Shown in pieces: positions 7,533 through 20,070 of a DNA stretch of 64,000 bases. Position numbers and translations under genes: made by a program. Numbering within the stretch: position 1 is the first letter of the stretch; every line of letters begins with the position of its first letter. The DNA is from Mycobacterium colombiense (GTDB lineage: Bacteria > Actinomycetota > Actinomycetes > Mycobacteriales > Mycobacteriaceae), in NCBI RefSeq assembly GCF_001672755.1, contig NZ_LZKI01000006.1:1-64000 (forward strand). The letters run 5' to 3'. The notes under the pieces are model-generated. The model was not told the origin of the DNA, did not search any database, and saw only the letters and a program-made list of their open reading frames with translations.

Positions 7533-9098
7533 ATGAGTCGGCCGTACACGTGCGCCACGATCCTGGTTGCGGTGACCGCGTTGCTGGCCGGCTGCGTCCC
7601 GGGCCTGGCCGCAGATCCGCGGTTCGCCACCAATTCCGGTGCGCGACCGCAGGGTGCGGCGACCTCGAAGCCGGCGCCGAGCGGCCCACCGCCGATCGCC
7701 GCGCCCAAGAACGACTTGGCGTGGCACGACTGCACCTCGAGGGTGTTCGCCGACGCGGCCGTCCCCGCCGCCGCCGGCGTTCAGCTGGACTGCGCGAACT
7801 ACGACGCCGACCTGGACCCGGTCAACGGCGGGGGCGGCACCCTGAGCATCGGCGTGGTGCGCGCCCGCTCCGACAAGACACCACAGGACGCCGGGCCGCT
7901 GGTCTTCACCACCGGCTCGGATCTGCCGTCCTCGGCGCAACTGCCGGTCTGGCTGTCGCGGGCCGGCGCCGACGTGCTCGCCACCCACCCCATCGTGTCC
8001 GTCGATCGCCGCGGCATCGGGATGTCGAGCCCCATCGACTGCCGCGACAAGTTCGACCGTCAGCAGATGCGCGACCAGTCGCAATTTCAGACCGGCGACG
8101 ACCCGGTGGCGAACCTCTCCGAGATCTCCAACACCGCCACCACCAACTGCGGCGACGCGGTCGGGATCGGGCCCAACGCATCCTCCTACGACGACGCGCA
8201 CGCCGCCTCCGACATCGAGCGGTTGCGCGCCCTGTGGGACGTGCCCACCCTCGCGCTGGTCGGCATCGGCAACGGCGCGCAGGTGGCGCTGGCCTACGCC
8301 GGATCGCGGCCCGACAAGGTCGCCCGGCTGATCCTGGACTCACCGGTTGCGTTGGGCACCAACGCAGAAGCCGCCGCCGAGCAGCAGGTCAAGGGGCAGC
8401 AGGCCGCGCTCGACGCGTTCGCCGCGCAGTGCATCGCGGTGAACTGCGCGCTGGGCGCGGATCCGAAGGGCGCCGTCAGCGCCCTGCTGGCCGACGCCCG
8501 TGCCGGTAAGGGCCCCGGCGGCGCGTCGGTGGCGCAGGTGGCCAACGCCATCACCGTCGCGCTCGGCTACCCCGCCGGTGGCCGCGTCAACGCCACCACC
8601 AACCTGGCCAACGCGCTCGCAAGCGCCCGCTCCGGCGACACCAACGCGCTGAACAATCTGATCAACCACGCCAACGCCATCCAGGACTCCGACGGCCAGT
8701 TCGTCAACGTGTGCAGCGACGCGGTCAACCGCCCCACCCCGGACCGGGTGCGCGAGCTCGTCGTCGCCTGGGGCAAGCTCTACCCCGACTTCGGGACCGT
8801 CGCCGCGCTCAACATGGTCAAGTGCGTGCACTGGCCCACCGGGTCGCCGCCGCCCACGCCGAAGACCCTCAAGGTCGACGTGCTGCTGCTCGGCGTGCAG
8901 CACGATCCGATCGTCGGCACCGACGGCGTCGCGGCGACCGCGGCCAGCATCATCAACGCCAACGCCGCCAGCAAGCGGGTGATGTGGCAGGGCATCGGCC
9001 ACGGCGCCAGCATCTTCTCGGGCTGCGCCGTTCCGCCGCTGATCGGCTACCTCAGCAGCGGCAAATTGCCCAACACCGACACCTACTGCCCGGCCTGA
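7533..9098 (+). CDS. Tap/SlpD-like alpha/beta-hydrolase lipoprotein lacking the serine
   Basis: A 521-residue lipoprotein (Rv2672 by position, annotated there as a possible protease). The signal peptide ends in a lipobox LLAGC with C21 as the acylated residue, then a Pro/Ala linker. The fold resembles tripeptidyl aminopeptidase-type alpha/beta hydrolases (SVDRRGIGMSSPIDC for the oxyanion region; a TAP-like C-terminal domain). The nucleophile elbow reads GIGNG at residues 244-248, so Gly246 replaces the Ser of GxSxG. Candidate acid and base residues remain (D458 in QHDPIVG, H490 in GIGHGA). Several Cys pairs fit an oxidising exterior. It may be catalytically inactive. ATG at 7533 fits the signal peptide. 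Confidence 0.82.
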   Translation: MSRPYTCATILVAVTALLAGCVPGLAADPRFATNSGARPQGAATSKPAPSGPPPIAAPKNDLAWHDCTSRVFADAAVPAAAGVQLDCANYDADLDPVNGGGGTLSIGVVRARSDKTPQDAGPLVFTTGSDLPSSAQLPVWLSRAGADVLATHPIVSVDRRGIGMSSPIDCRDKFDRQQMRDQSQFQTGDDPVANLSEISNTATTNCGDAVGIGPNASSYDDAHAASDIERLRALWDVPTLALVGIGNGAQVALAYAGSRPDKVARLILDSPVALGTNAEAAAEQQVKGQQAALDAFAAQCIAVNCALGADPKGAVSALLADARAGKGPGGASVAQVANAITVALGYPAGGRVNATTNLANALASARSGDTNALNNLINHANAIQDSDGQFVNVCSDAVNRPTPDRVRELVVAWGKLYPDFGTVAALNMVKCVHWPTGSPPPTPKTLKVDVLLLGVQHDPIVGTDGVAATAASIINANAASKRVMWQGIGHGASIFSGCAVPPLIGYLSSGKLPNTDTYCPA

Positions 9099-9126
9099 CG
9101 CTGCTTTCCGGCGTCCGTGGGCGCCG

Positions 9127-10470
9127 GTGTACGGTGCGCTGGTGACGGCAGCTGAATCGACCCGAACCGGCTTGCGTGATTGGACCCTGACCACCTTTGG
9201 CCCCCGCACCGGCCCGCTGAGCACGTCGACGGTGCTGCGGATGGCGCTCTGGCCGGTAGCCATCATGTCGGTGTTGCACCGCAGCATCATCCTCACGCTC
9301 AACGGCAACATCACCGACGACTTCAAACCGGTGTATCGCGCGGTCCTCAACTTCCGGCACGGCTGGGACATCTATAACGAGCACTTCGACTACGTCGACC
9401 CGCACTACCTGTACCCGCCGGGCGGCACGCTGTTGATGGCGCCGTTCGGATACCTGCCCTTCACGCCGTCGCGCTACCTGTTCATCCTGATCAACACCGT
9501 GGCCATCCTGATCGCCTGGTATCTGCTGTTGCGGATGTTCAAATTCACGCTGTCCTCGGTGGCCGCGCCCGCCCTGCTGCTGGCCATGTTCTGTACGGAA
9601 AGCGTGACCAGCACGCTGGTGTTCACCAACATCAACGGCTGTGTGCTGCTGGCGGAGGTGCTGTTCTTCCGGTGGTTGCTGGACGGCAGGGTCGGGCGCC
9701 AGTGGTGGGCCGGCTTGGTGATCGGCCTGACGCTCACCCTCAAACCCGTACTGGGCCCACTGCTGTTGCTGCCGCTGCTGAATCGCCAGTGGCGAACGCT
9801 GGTGCCGGCCATCGCGGTCCCCGTCGTCGTCAACGTGGCCGCATGGCCTTTGGTGAGCGATCCCATGGACTTCGTCACGAAAACGGTGCCCTACTTCCTG
9901 GGCACCCGGGACTACTTCAACAGCTCCGTCGAGGGCAACGGCGTGTACTTCGGCCTGCCCACCTGGCTGATCGTGTTCATGCGAATCCTGTTCACCCTGC
10001 TGATGATCGGTGCGATGTGGCTGTTGTACCGCTACTACCGCACCCGAGACCCGCTGTTCTGGTTCACCAGCTCGTCGGGTGTGCTGCTGCTGTGGTCGTT
10101 CCTGGTGTCATCACTGGCCCAGGGCTACTACTCGATGATGCTGTTCCCGTTCTTGATGACGGTGGTGCTGCGTAACTCGCTGATCCGCAACTGGCCGGCC
10201 TGGCTCGGGATCTATGGCTTCATGGCGCTGGACGACTGGCTGATCTACAAGTACATGAGATACGGCCGCGCGTTGCATTATCTCAAGATCACCTACGGCT
10301 GGTCGCTGCTGCTGATCGTCGCCTTCACCGTGCTGCTCTTCCGCTATTTGGATGCCAAGGCCGAGAACCGGCTGGACGACGGCATCGATCCCGCGTGGCT
10401 GACGGCCGAGCGCGAGCGCGAGGCGATCGCGCCCGCGGCGGAGCCCGGCGCAGCGGCTCACGTCCGCTGA
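9127..10470 (+). CDS. aftC: Arabinofuranosyltransferase AftC
   Basis: A 447-residue GT-C membrane glycosyltransferase. It transfers arabinofuranose from decaprenyl-phospho-arabinose and introduces the alpha-1,3 branch of arabinogalactan and lipoarabinomannan in the cell envelope. About ten to twelve hydrophobic segments are visible. The first extracytoplasmic loop carries NGNITDDFKPVYRA with D64 and D65, the acidic pair typical of GT-C enzymes. WDIYNEHFDYVDPHYLYPPG is also strongly conserved. GTG at 9127 was chosen because the resulting MYGALVTAAES... N-terminus matches the tuberculosis protein as I recall it; GTG at 9142 is an alternative. It is read in the same direction as the genes before and after it. 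Confidence 0.93.
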   Translation: MYGALVTAAESTRTGLRDWTLTTFGPRTGPLSTSTVLRMALWPVAIMSVLHRSIILTLNGNITDDFKPVYRAVLNFRHGWDIYNEHFDYVDPHYLYPPGGTLLMAPFGYLPFTPSRYLFILINTVAILIAWYLLLRMFKFTLSSVAAPALLLAMFCTESVTSTLVFTNINGCVLLAEVLFFRWLLDGRVGRQWWAGLVIGLTLTLKPVLGPLLLLPLLNRQWRTLVPAIAVPVVVNVAAWPLVSDPMDFVTKTVPYFLGTRDYFNSSVEGNGVYFGLPTWLIVFMRILFTLLMIGAMWLLYRYYRTRDPLFWFTSSSGVLLLWSFLVSSLAQGYYSMMLFPFLMTVVLRNSLIRNWPAWLGIYGFMALDDWLIYKYMRYGRALHYLKITYGWSLLLIVAFTVLLFRYLDAKAENRLDDGIDPAWLTAEREREAIAPAAEPGAAAHVR

Positions 10471-10541
10471 GCCTCACGCCGATCGCGGACGCTGCCGGCC
10501 CGGGCGCGGCGGATCGCCGCCATGCGCGCTAGCGTGGATGC

Positions 10542-10967
10542 ATGACCTCCCCCGACGTGTCGCAGCCCAAGGTGCAACTGAGCGACGACGAGTGGCGCAA
10601 GAAACTCAGCCCGGAAGAGTTCCACGTACTGCGCCAGGCCGGCACCGAGCGGCCCTTCACCGGTGAATACACCGACACCAAAACCGAAGGCGTGTATCAG
10701 TGCCGGGCCTGTGGTGCCGAATTGTTCCGCAGCACAGAGAAGTTCGAGTCGCACTGCGGCTGGCCGTCATTCTTCGACCCGGCGAAGTCCGACGCGGTGA
10801 TCCTGCGGCCCGACCATTCCATGGGCACGACGCGCACCGAGGTGCTGTGCGCGAACTGCCACAGCCACCTGGGCCATGTGTTCGCCGGCGAGGGCTACCC
10901 GACGCCGACTGACCAGCGGTACTGCATCAACTCGGTCTCGCTGCGGCTGGTGCCCGCGGGCGGATAG
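10542..10967 (+). CDS. msrB: Peptide-methionine (R)-S-oxide reductase MsrB
   Basis: A 141-residue enzyme that reduces the R form of methionine sulfoxide in proteins with thioredoxin, part of oxidative damage repair. The zinc site is complete: CRAC (C54, C57) and CANC (C103, C106). The active-site cysteine is C128 in QRYCINSVSLRL. ESHCGWPSF and HSHLGHVF are family signatures. Length is normal and the ATG at 10542 leaves the usual short acidic lead. The gene ends before an inverted repeat that separates it from the convergent methyltransferase gene. Confidence 0.96.
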   Translation: MTSPDVSQPKVQLSDDEWRKKLSPEEFHVLRQAGTERPFTGEYTDTKTEGVYQCRACGAELFRSTEKFESHCGWPSFFDPAKSDAVILRPDHSMGTTRTEVLCANCHSHLGHVFAGEGYPTPTDQRYCINSVSLRLVPAGG

Positions 10968-11008
10968 CCCGGGGGCCGTCTCCCATAGTTCGTCAACGCC
11001 GCGACACG

Positions 11009-11051
11009 TAAACCACGCACACGACACGCCGAAATCCGGCGCCGTGGTTTA
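11009..11051. terminator. Nested inverted repeat between convergent genes
   Basis: Outer arms TAAACCACG (11009-11017) and CGTGGTTTA (11043-11051) are exact. Inside them CGCCG (11027-11031) pairs with CGGCG (11037-11041) around AAATC. It lies between msrB and the convergent methyltransferase gene and is symmetrical enough to serve both strands. There is no long T-tract, which is usual for mycobacterial terminators. Its core CGCCGAAATCC recurs in the element at 17978-18065. Confidence 0.55.
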
Positions 11052-11085
11052 AGTTTCGCGGTACCCGGGGCGGCTGTGAGCCCTC

Positions 11086-11838
11086 TCAGTCCACCCGGGT
11101 GGCGTGCACTTCCCAGAACGGGGCGTGCGCCCGCACGCCCTCGAGCCACGGCTCGATCACCCGGAAGCGCTCCAGTAACTTCTCCGCCTGGTCGGCCACG
11201 TCGGGGTTGCGCTTTGCCATCGCCTCGATGGACTCGACGCTGACGTTGACCCGATAGGTGGTCGTGCCCAGATAGGTGATCTCCCAGCCACCGCCCGGCA
11301 GCACATCGCGAAAGTCGTTCTCGGACAACGACCGCAGCATCTTGAAGCCATTGACGTTGTGCTCGCCGAACTCGAACATGTACAGCCGCGCGCCCGGCTT
11401 GGTGGCGCGGTGCAGCGCCTCGACATAGGACCGCCGCAGCTCGGGCTCGGTACTGAAGGTGTGGTAGAAGGCGCAGTCGACCACCGTGTCGAACCGGCCG
11501 TCGAACCCCTCCAGCTTCGTCGCGTCGGCCAGCTCGAAATTGACCAAGACCCCGGCCTTTTGGGCGTTCTCCCGGGCCCGCTCGATGGCGCCGGCGGACC
11601 CGTCGATGCCGGTCGCCGAATATCCCTTGGACGCGTAGTAGATGGCGTGATGGCCCGGGCCGGTGCCCGGGTCGAGCACCTCGCCCTTGATGGCGCCCAG
11701 CGCGACGAGCTGCTGGACCACCGGCTGCGGTCCGCCGATGTCCCACGGTGTGGCGGCCGGCAGGCCGTGCGATGTCCGCTGATCGCGGTACATCTCCTCG
11801 AAGCGGGTGGGATCGGTCGGGTCGAATGGCGTTGTCAT
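11086..11838 (-). CDS. Class I SAM-dependent methyltransferase
   Basis: A 250-residue methyltransferase (Rv2675c by position). Motif I is VLDPGTGPGHHAIYYA near residue 57, followed by GYSATGIDGSAGAIERA (acidic end of strand 2) and FELADATKLEGFDG; motif IV is FDTVVDCAFYHTF. The fold resembles thiopurine or small-molecule methyltransferases; no substrate can be assigned. The ATG at 11838 (MTTPFDPTDPTRFEEMY) is well placed. It follows chdC on the same strand with a 49-bp gap and could be the last gene of the hemE-cgoX-chdC transcript. Confidence 0.85.
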   Translation of the reverse strand: MTTPFDPTDPTRFEEMYRDQRTSHGLPAATPWDIGGPQPVVQQLVALGAIKGEVLDPGTGPGHHAIYYASKGYSATGIDGSAGAIERARENAQKAGVLVNFELADATKLEGFDGRFDTVVDCAFYHTFSTEPELRRSYVEALHRATKPGARLYMFEFGEHNVNGFKMLRSLSENDFRDVLPGGGWEITYLGTTTYRVNVSVESIEAMAKRNPDVADQAEKLLERFRVIEPWLEGVRAHAPFWEVHATRVD

Positions 11839-11887
11839 TTGGCGCCGCTTCTCCTCATCGCTTCGCTCTGCATCGTCGCCGGCGCGG

Positions 11888-15909
<4,022 letters not shown>

Positions 15910-16083
15910 CCGCGGCCTGAGCTGCACATATAGCTTTGGTGGAGGCCTGGTAACGGCTTGGTCGCGGCCGGTTTGAAACGCGGCGCGCCTGTCGCGGCGT
16001 GTCGGGCTGTAGGTCTAGCGTCGATCCCTGTGACCCGTGCCGTGACGACGCAGAACGGTCGGGATGAACAGGAGCGGCGCCAA

Positions 16084-16665
16084 GTGACCTCATCCGAACC
16101 GGCCCCCTTCCGCGAGGCGGTGGAGGCGATGAACGCCGTCGTCGTGCGGTCGGAGATCGAGTTGGGTCCCATCCGGCCGCCGCAACGCTTGGCTCCCCAC
16201 AGTTACGCCCTGGGCGCCGAGGTCAAACATCCCGACAGCGACATCATTCCCGAGCGGTCCGACGGCGACGCCTTCGGACGGTTGATCCTGCTGTACGACC
16301 CCGAGGGGGCCGACGCGTGGGACGGGACCATCCGCATGGTCGCCTACATCCAGGCTGACCTTGACCCCAGTGAGGCGGTCGACCCGCTGCTGCCCGAAGT
16401 AGCGTGGAGCTGGCTAGTCGAGGCACTGGAGTCACGTATGGAACAAGTCGTCGCCCTGGGCGGCACCGTCACCGCCACCACATCGGTGCGCTACGGAGAT
16501 ATCTCCGGGCCGCCGCGCGCCCACCAGCTCGAGCTGCGTGCGTCGTGGACCGCGACATCGCCCGCGGTCGGCGGGCACGTCGAGGCGTTCTGCGAGGTAC
16601 TGGAGCACGCCGCGGGCCTACCCCCCGCCGGAGTCACCGACCTGAGCTCGCGGTCACGCGCCTAG
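16084..16665 (+). CDS. DUF3000 protein
   Basis: A 193-residue actinobacterial DUF3000 protein (Rv2680 by position); its function is unknown. The conserved core includes FREAVEAMNAVVVR, ELGPIRPPQRLAPHSYALGA and AWSWLVEALESR. It has no signal peptide or membrane segment. The start chosen is GTG at 16084, preceded by AGGAGCGG; GTG codons at 16030 and 16042 would give about 211 and 207 residues and cannot be excluded. The stop lies 1 bp before the rnd ATG. That spacing and the same-strand arrangement suggest co-translation with RNase D and a possible link to RNA or protein quality control. Confidence 0.8.
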   Translation: MTSSEPAPFREAVEAMNAVVVRSEIELGPIRPPQRLAPHSYALGAEVKHPDSDIIPERSDGDAFGRLILLYDPEGADAWDGTIRMVAYIQADLDPSEAVDPLLPEVAWSWLVEALESRMEQVVALGGTVTATTSVRYGDISGPPRAHQLELRASWTATSPAVGGHVEAFCEVLEHAAGLPPAGVTDLSSRSRA

Positions 16666-16666
16666 C

Positions 16667-17965
16667 ATGGGCGAACCGTCGGCCGACGGGCCGGGCGGCA
16701 GCGTGCCCGGCGACGTCGGCACCGACCCCGCGCCCACCCCGCTGCCGCACCCTACCGAGGGGGTGCCGCCCATCTCGGTAAGCGTGCACGAGATCGAGGC
16801 CGCCGCGCAGCGACTGGACCGCGGGCGCGGACCGTTCGCGGTGGACGCCGAGCGGGCGTCGGGTTTCCGCTACTCCAACCGGGCCTACCTGATCCAGATC
16901 CGCCGGGCCGGTTCCGGCACCGTGCTGATCGATCCGGTGAGCCACGGCGCCGACCCGCTCGAAGCCCTGCGGCCGGTAGCCGAGGTGCTGGGCAGCGACG
17001 AATGGATCCTGCACTCCGCCGATCAGGACCTGCCATGCCTGGCCGAGGTGGGCATGCGGCCGCCGGCGCTCTACGACACCGAACTCGCCGGACGGCTGGC
17101 CGGATTCGAACGGGTGAACCTGGCGACCATGGTCGAGCGGCTGCTGGGTTTCGGGCTGGCCAAGGGGCACGGCGCGGCCGACTGGTCCAAGCGGCCCCTG
17201 CCCGCCGAGTGGCTCAACTACGCCGCGCTGGATGTGGAACTGCTCATCGAGCTGCGCGCCGCGATAGCCGACGTGCTGGCCGAGCAGGGCAAAACCGATT
17301 GGGCCGCACAGGAATTCGACTACCTGCGCGACGCGGGTACGAAAGATCCGGCCGCCGCCGTGCGGCGGGACCGGTGGCGGCGAACGTCGGGCATCCATCG
17401 GGTGCGCGATCAGCGAGGCCTGGCCGCGGTCCGCGAACTGTGGTTGACGCGCGACCGGATCGCGCAGCGCCGCGACATCGCCCCGCGCCGCATCCTGCCC
17501 GACTCGGCCATCATCGATGCCGCCCTGGCCAACCCGACGACCGTCGAGGAGCTTGTCGCGTTGCCGGTGTTCGGTGGGCGCAATCAGCGGCGCAGCGCCG
17601 CGACATGGCTGGGGGCGCTGGACGAGGCCCGGCGGAACAAGAACCCACCCGGAGACAGCGAGCCGCCGAACGGTCCGCCGCCGCCGGCGCGGTGGAGCAG
17701 GCGCAAACCGGAGGCCGCCGCCCGGCTGGAGGCCGCGCGCTCGGCGCTGTCCGAGGTCTCCGAGCGGGTGCACGTCCCCACCGAGAACCTGGTGTCGCCG
17801 GACCTGGTGCGACGGCTGTGCTGGGACTGGGCGCCCGCGCCCGATCCGTTCGACGCCGTCGAGACGTTCCTGCGCGCCGGGCAGGCGCGGCCGTGGCAGC
17901 GGGAATTGGTGGATCCCGTTCTGGCCCGGGCGTTACAGGACCCGCCTGCGGAGTCCGAGGACTAG
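16667..17965 (+). CDS. rnd: Ribonuclease D (DEDDy exonuclease, HRDC domain)
   Basis: A 432-residue 3'-5' exoribonuclease (Rv2681) expected to trim tRNA and other small RNAs. Exo motifs: FAVDAERASGFRY (Exo I, with D and E), LHSADQDLPCL (Exo II) and YAALDVELLIEL (Exo III, tyrosine type). A DTELAGRLAG segment lies between them. The HRDC-type region covers about residues 240-330. The N-terminal 35 residues are Gly/Pro-rich and disordered, as in other mycobacteria. It begins 2 bp after the DUF3000 stop. Its 3' end faces dxs across a palindromic element. Confidence 0.93.
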   Translation: MGEPSADGPGGSVPGDVGTDPAPTPLPHPTEGVPPISVSVHEIEAAAQRLDRGRGPFAVDAERASGFRYSNRAYLIQIRRAGSGTVLIDPVSHGADPLEALRPVAEVLGSDEWILHSADQDLPCLAEVGMRPPALYDTELAGRLAGFERVNLATMVERLLGFGLAKGHGAADWSKRPLPAEWLNYAALDVELLIELRAAIADVLAEQGKTDWAAQEFDYLRDAGTKDPAAAVRRDRWRRTSGIHRVRDQRGLAAVRELWLTRDRIAQRRDIAPRRILPDSAIIDAALANPTTVEELVALPVFGGRNQRRSAATWLGALDEARRNKNPPGDSEPPNGPPPPARWSRRKPEAAARLEAARSALSEVSERVHVPTENLVSPDLVRRLCWDWAPAPDPFDAVETFLRAGQARPWQRELVDPVLARALQDPPAESED

Positions 17966-17977
17966 TTGCGCGGTGTT

Positions 17978-18065
17978 GGCGCTTTGAGTGTGAATCGTGG
18001 GCCTCGGGTGTGAGCGCTGGGCGGAAAAATCGCCGAAATCCCGCCCTGAGCGCACACTCAAAGCC
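17978..18065. terminator. Large nested palindrome between rnd and dxs
   Basis: CTTTGAGTGTG at 17982-17992 is the exact reverse complement of CACACTCAAAG at 18053-18063. Inside, GCGCTGGGCGG (from about 18014) pairs imperfectly with CCGCCCTGAGCGC, around an A-rich loop that contains CGCCGAAATCC. The element sits exactly between two convergent genes and could terminate both. It shares its core with 11009-11051. Confidence 0.6.
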
Positions 18066-18089
18066 CTGGATGCACTCGCGATCGCGGCC

Positions 18090-20015
18090 TTAGTCGAGGT
18101 GCTCGCGGATCTCCGCTTCGGCGACACCGCTGCCCAGCGCGGCGACCCAACCGGTGATGCGGCGGGCCACGTCCTGATCGGTCAGCGCCAGATCCGACAG
18201 CAGCTCACCGCGTGAGGCGTGCTCGTAGAACTGCTGCGGCAGCCCCACATCGCGGCACGGAACGTCGATCTCGGCGCGGCGCAGGGCGGCGGACACCGCC
18301 GAGCCCACCCCGCCGTTGACCCCGTTGTCCTCGCACGTGACCACGAGCTTGTGCTGGGCCGCCAATTCCAGAACGCTCTCCGAGACCGGCAGCACCCAGC
18401 GCGGGTCGATGACCGTGACGCCGATCCCCTGGTCCTGCAGCCGCCTGGCCACCGCCAGCGCCATCGGCGCGAACGCGCCGACGCCGATCAGCAGCACGTC
18501 GTGGTTGCAACCGGCGGCCGGGCCCGCGAGGACGTCGACGCCCGAGATGCCCGATCCGCGGCGCTCGATCGCCGGGATGTCCTCGCCCACATCACCTTTG
18601 GGGAAGCGCAGCGCCGTGGGGCCGTCGTCGACGTCGAGCGCCTCACCGAGTTCCTCGCGCAACCGGGTGGCGTCGCGGGGTGCGGCCACCCGCATGCCGG
18701 GCACGATGCCCAGCATCGACATGTCCCACATGCCGTTGTGGCTGGCGCCGTCCGAACCGGTGATGCCGGCCCGGTCGAGCACCAGGGTGACGGGCAGCTG
18801 GTGCAGCGCCACGTCCATCATGATCTGGTCGAAGGCCCGGTTGAGGAACGTCGAATAGATGGCCACCACCGGGTGCATGCCGCCCATGGCCAGGCCGGCC
18901 GCCGACGTCATCGCGTGCTGCTCGGCGATGCCGACGTCGAACAAGCGGTCCGGGAACTGCTGCCCGAACGGGGTCAGCCCGGTCGGGCCGGGCATGGCCG
19001 CGGTGATGGCCACGATGTCGCGGCGCTTCCGGGCGTAGCCGATGAGGGCGTCGGAGAACGTCGCCGTCCAGCCCGGGCCGGCGACCTTGGTCGCCTGGCC
19101 GGTGACCGGATCGATGACGCCGCAGGAATGCATCTGCTCGGCCTCGTCGTCCTCGGCCGGCGCGAAGCCCATCCCCTTGCGGGTCACCACGTGCACGATC
19201 ACCGGGCGGCCGAAACCGCGGGCGTGGCGCAGCGCGGCCTCCACCGCGCGTTCGTCGTGGCCGTCGACCGGGCCGACGTACTTCAGGCCCAGATCGGTGA
19301 ACATCAGCTGCGGCGACAGCGAGTCCTTGATGCCGGCCTTGACGCTGTGCATGACGCGGTACGCGATCTTGCCGACCAGCGGCAGCGCGCGCAGCGCGTC
19401 GCGGCCCTTCTCCAGCGCCTGCTCGTAGGCCGGCTGCAGCCGCAGCGAGGCGAGATGGTCGGCGACACCGCCGATCGTCGGGGCGTAGCTGCGGCCGTTG
19501 TCGTTGACCACGATGATGACCGGGCGGCCGGAGGCGGCGATGTTGTTCAGCGCCTCCCAGCACATGCCGCCGGTGAGCGCGCCGTCGCCGACCACCGCGA
19601 CCACGTGCCGGTTGCGGTGCCCGCTCAGTTCGAAGGCCTTGGCCAGGCCGTCGGCGTAGGACAGCGAGGCGCTGGCGTGGCTGGATTCCACCCAGTCGTG
19701 CTCGCTCTCGGCGCGCGACGGATATCCGGACAGCCCACCCTTCTTGCGCAGGCTTTCGAAGTCGTGGGAGCGGCCCGTCAGCATCTTGTGCACGTAGGCC
19801 TGATGGCCGGTGTCGAAGATGATCGGATCGTGGGGTGAGTCGAACACCCGGTGCAGGGCGAGGGTCAGCTCGACCACGCCCAGATTCGGCCCCAGGTGTC
19901 CCCCCGTGGCAGCAACCTTGTGAATCAGAAACTCGCGAATCTCGGCGGCCAGTTCGCGAAGTTCATGTTGGGAAAGGTGCTGCAGATCGGCGGGCCCACG
20001 GATCTGTTCCAGCAT
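18090..20015 (-). CDS. dxs: 1-deoxy-D-xylulose-5-phosphate synthase Dxs
   Basis: A 641-residue thiamine-diphosphate enzyme (Rv2682c) that condenses pyruvate and glyceraldehyde 3-phosphate, the first step of the MEP isoprenoid pathway that feeds polyprenyl phosphate and menaquinone synthesis. [16 protein letters not shown] supplies the catalytic His region, and [16 protein letters not shown] is the ThDP/Mg-binding motif. [18 protein letters not shown] and [17 protein letters not shown] are the pyrimidine-domain signatures. The C-terminal transketolase domain is complete. The ATG at 20015 gives the standard [14 protein letters not shown] start. It is monocistronic or follows the antiporter gene 55 bp upstream. 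Confidence 0.96.
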   Translation of the reverse strand: MLEQIRGPADLQHLSQHELRELAAEIREFLIHKVAATGGHLGPNLGVVELTLALHRVFDSPHDPIIFDTGHQAYVHKMLTGRSHDFESLRKKGGLSGYPSRAESEHDWVESSHASASLSYADGLAKAFELSGHRNRHVVAVVGDGALTGGMCWEALNNIAASGRPVIIVVNDNGRSYAPTIGGVADHLASLRLQPAYEQALEKGRDALRALPLVGKIAYRVMHSVKAGIKDSLSPQLMFTDLGLKYVGPVDGHDERAVEAALRHARGFGRPVIVHVVTRKGMGFAPAEDDEAEQMHSCGVIDPVTGQATKVAGPGWTATFSDALIGYARKRRDIVAITAAMPGPTGLTPFGQQFPDRLFDVGIAEQHAMTSAAGLAMGGMHPVVAIYSTFLNRAFDQIMMDVALHQLPVTLVLDRAGITGSDGASHNGMWDMSMLGIVPGMRVAAPRDATRLREELGEALDVDDGPTALRFPKGDVGEDIPAIERRGSGISGVDVLAGPAAGCNHDVLLIGVGAFAPMALAVARRLQDQGIGVTVIDPRWVLPVSESVLELAAQHKLVVTCEDNGVNGGVGSAVSAALRRAEIDVPCRDVGLPQQFYEHASRGELLSDLALTDQDVARRITGWVAALGSGVAEAEIREHLD

Positions 20016-20070
20016 CCAGTCAGTCTACGCAGCGGCGGCGAGCACACCAGGTAAGCGGCCGGCGGCCGGC

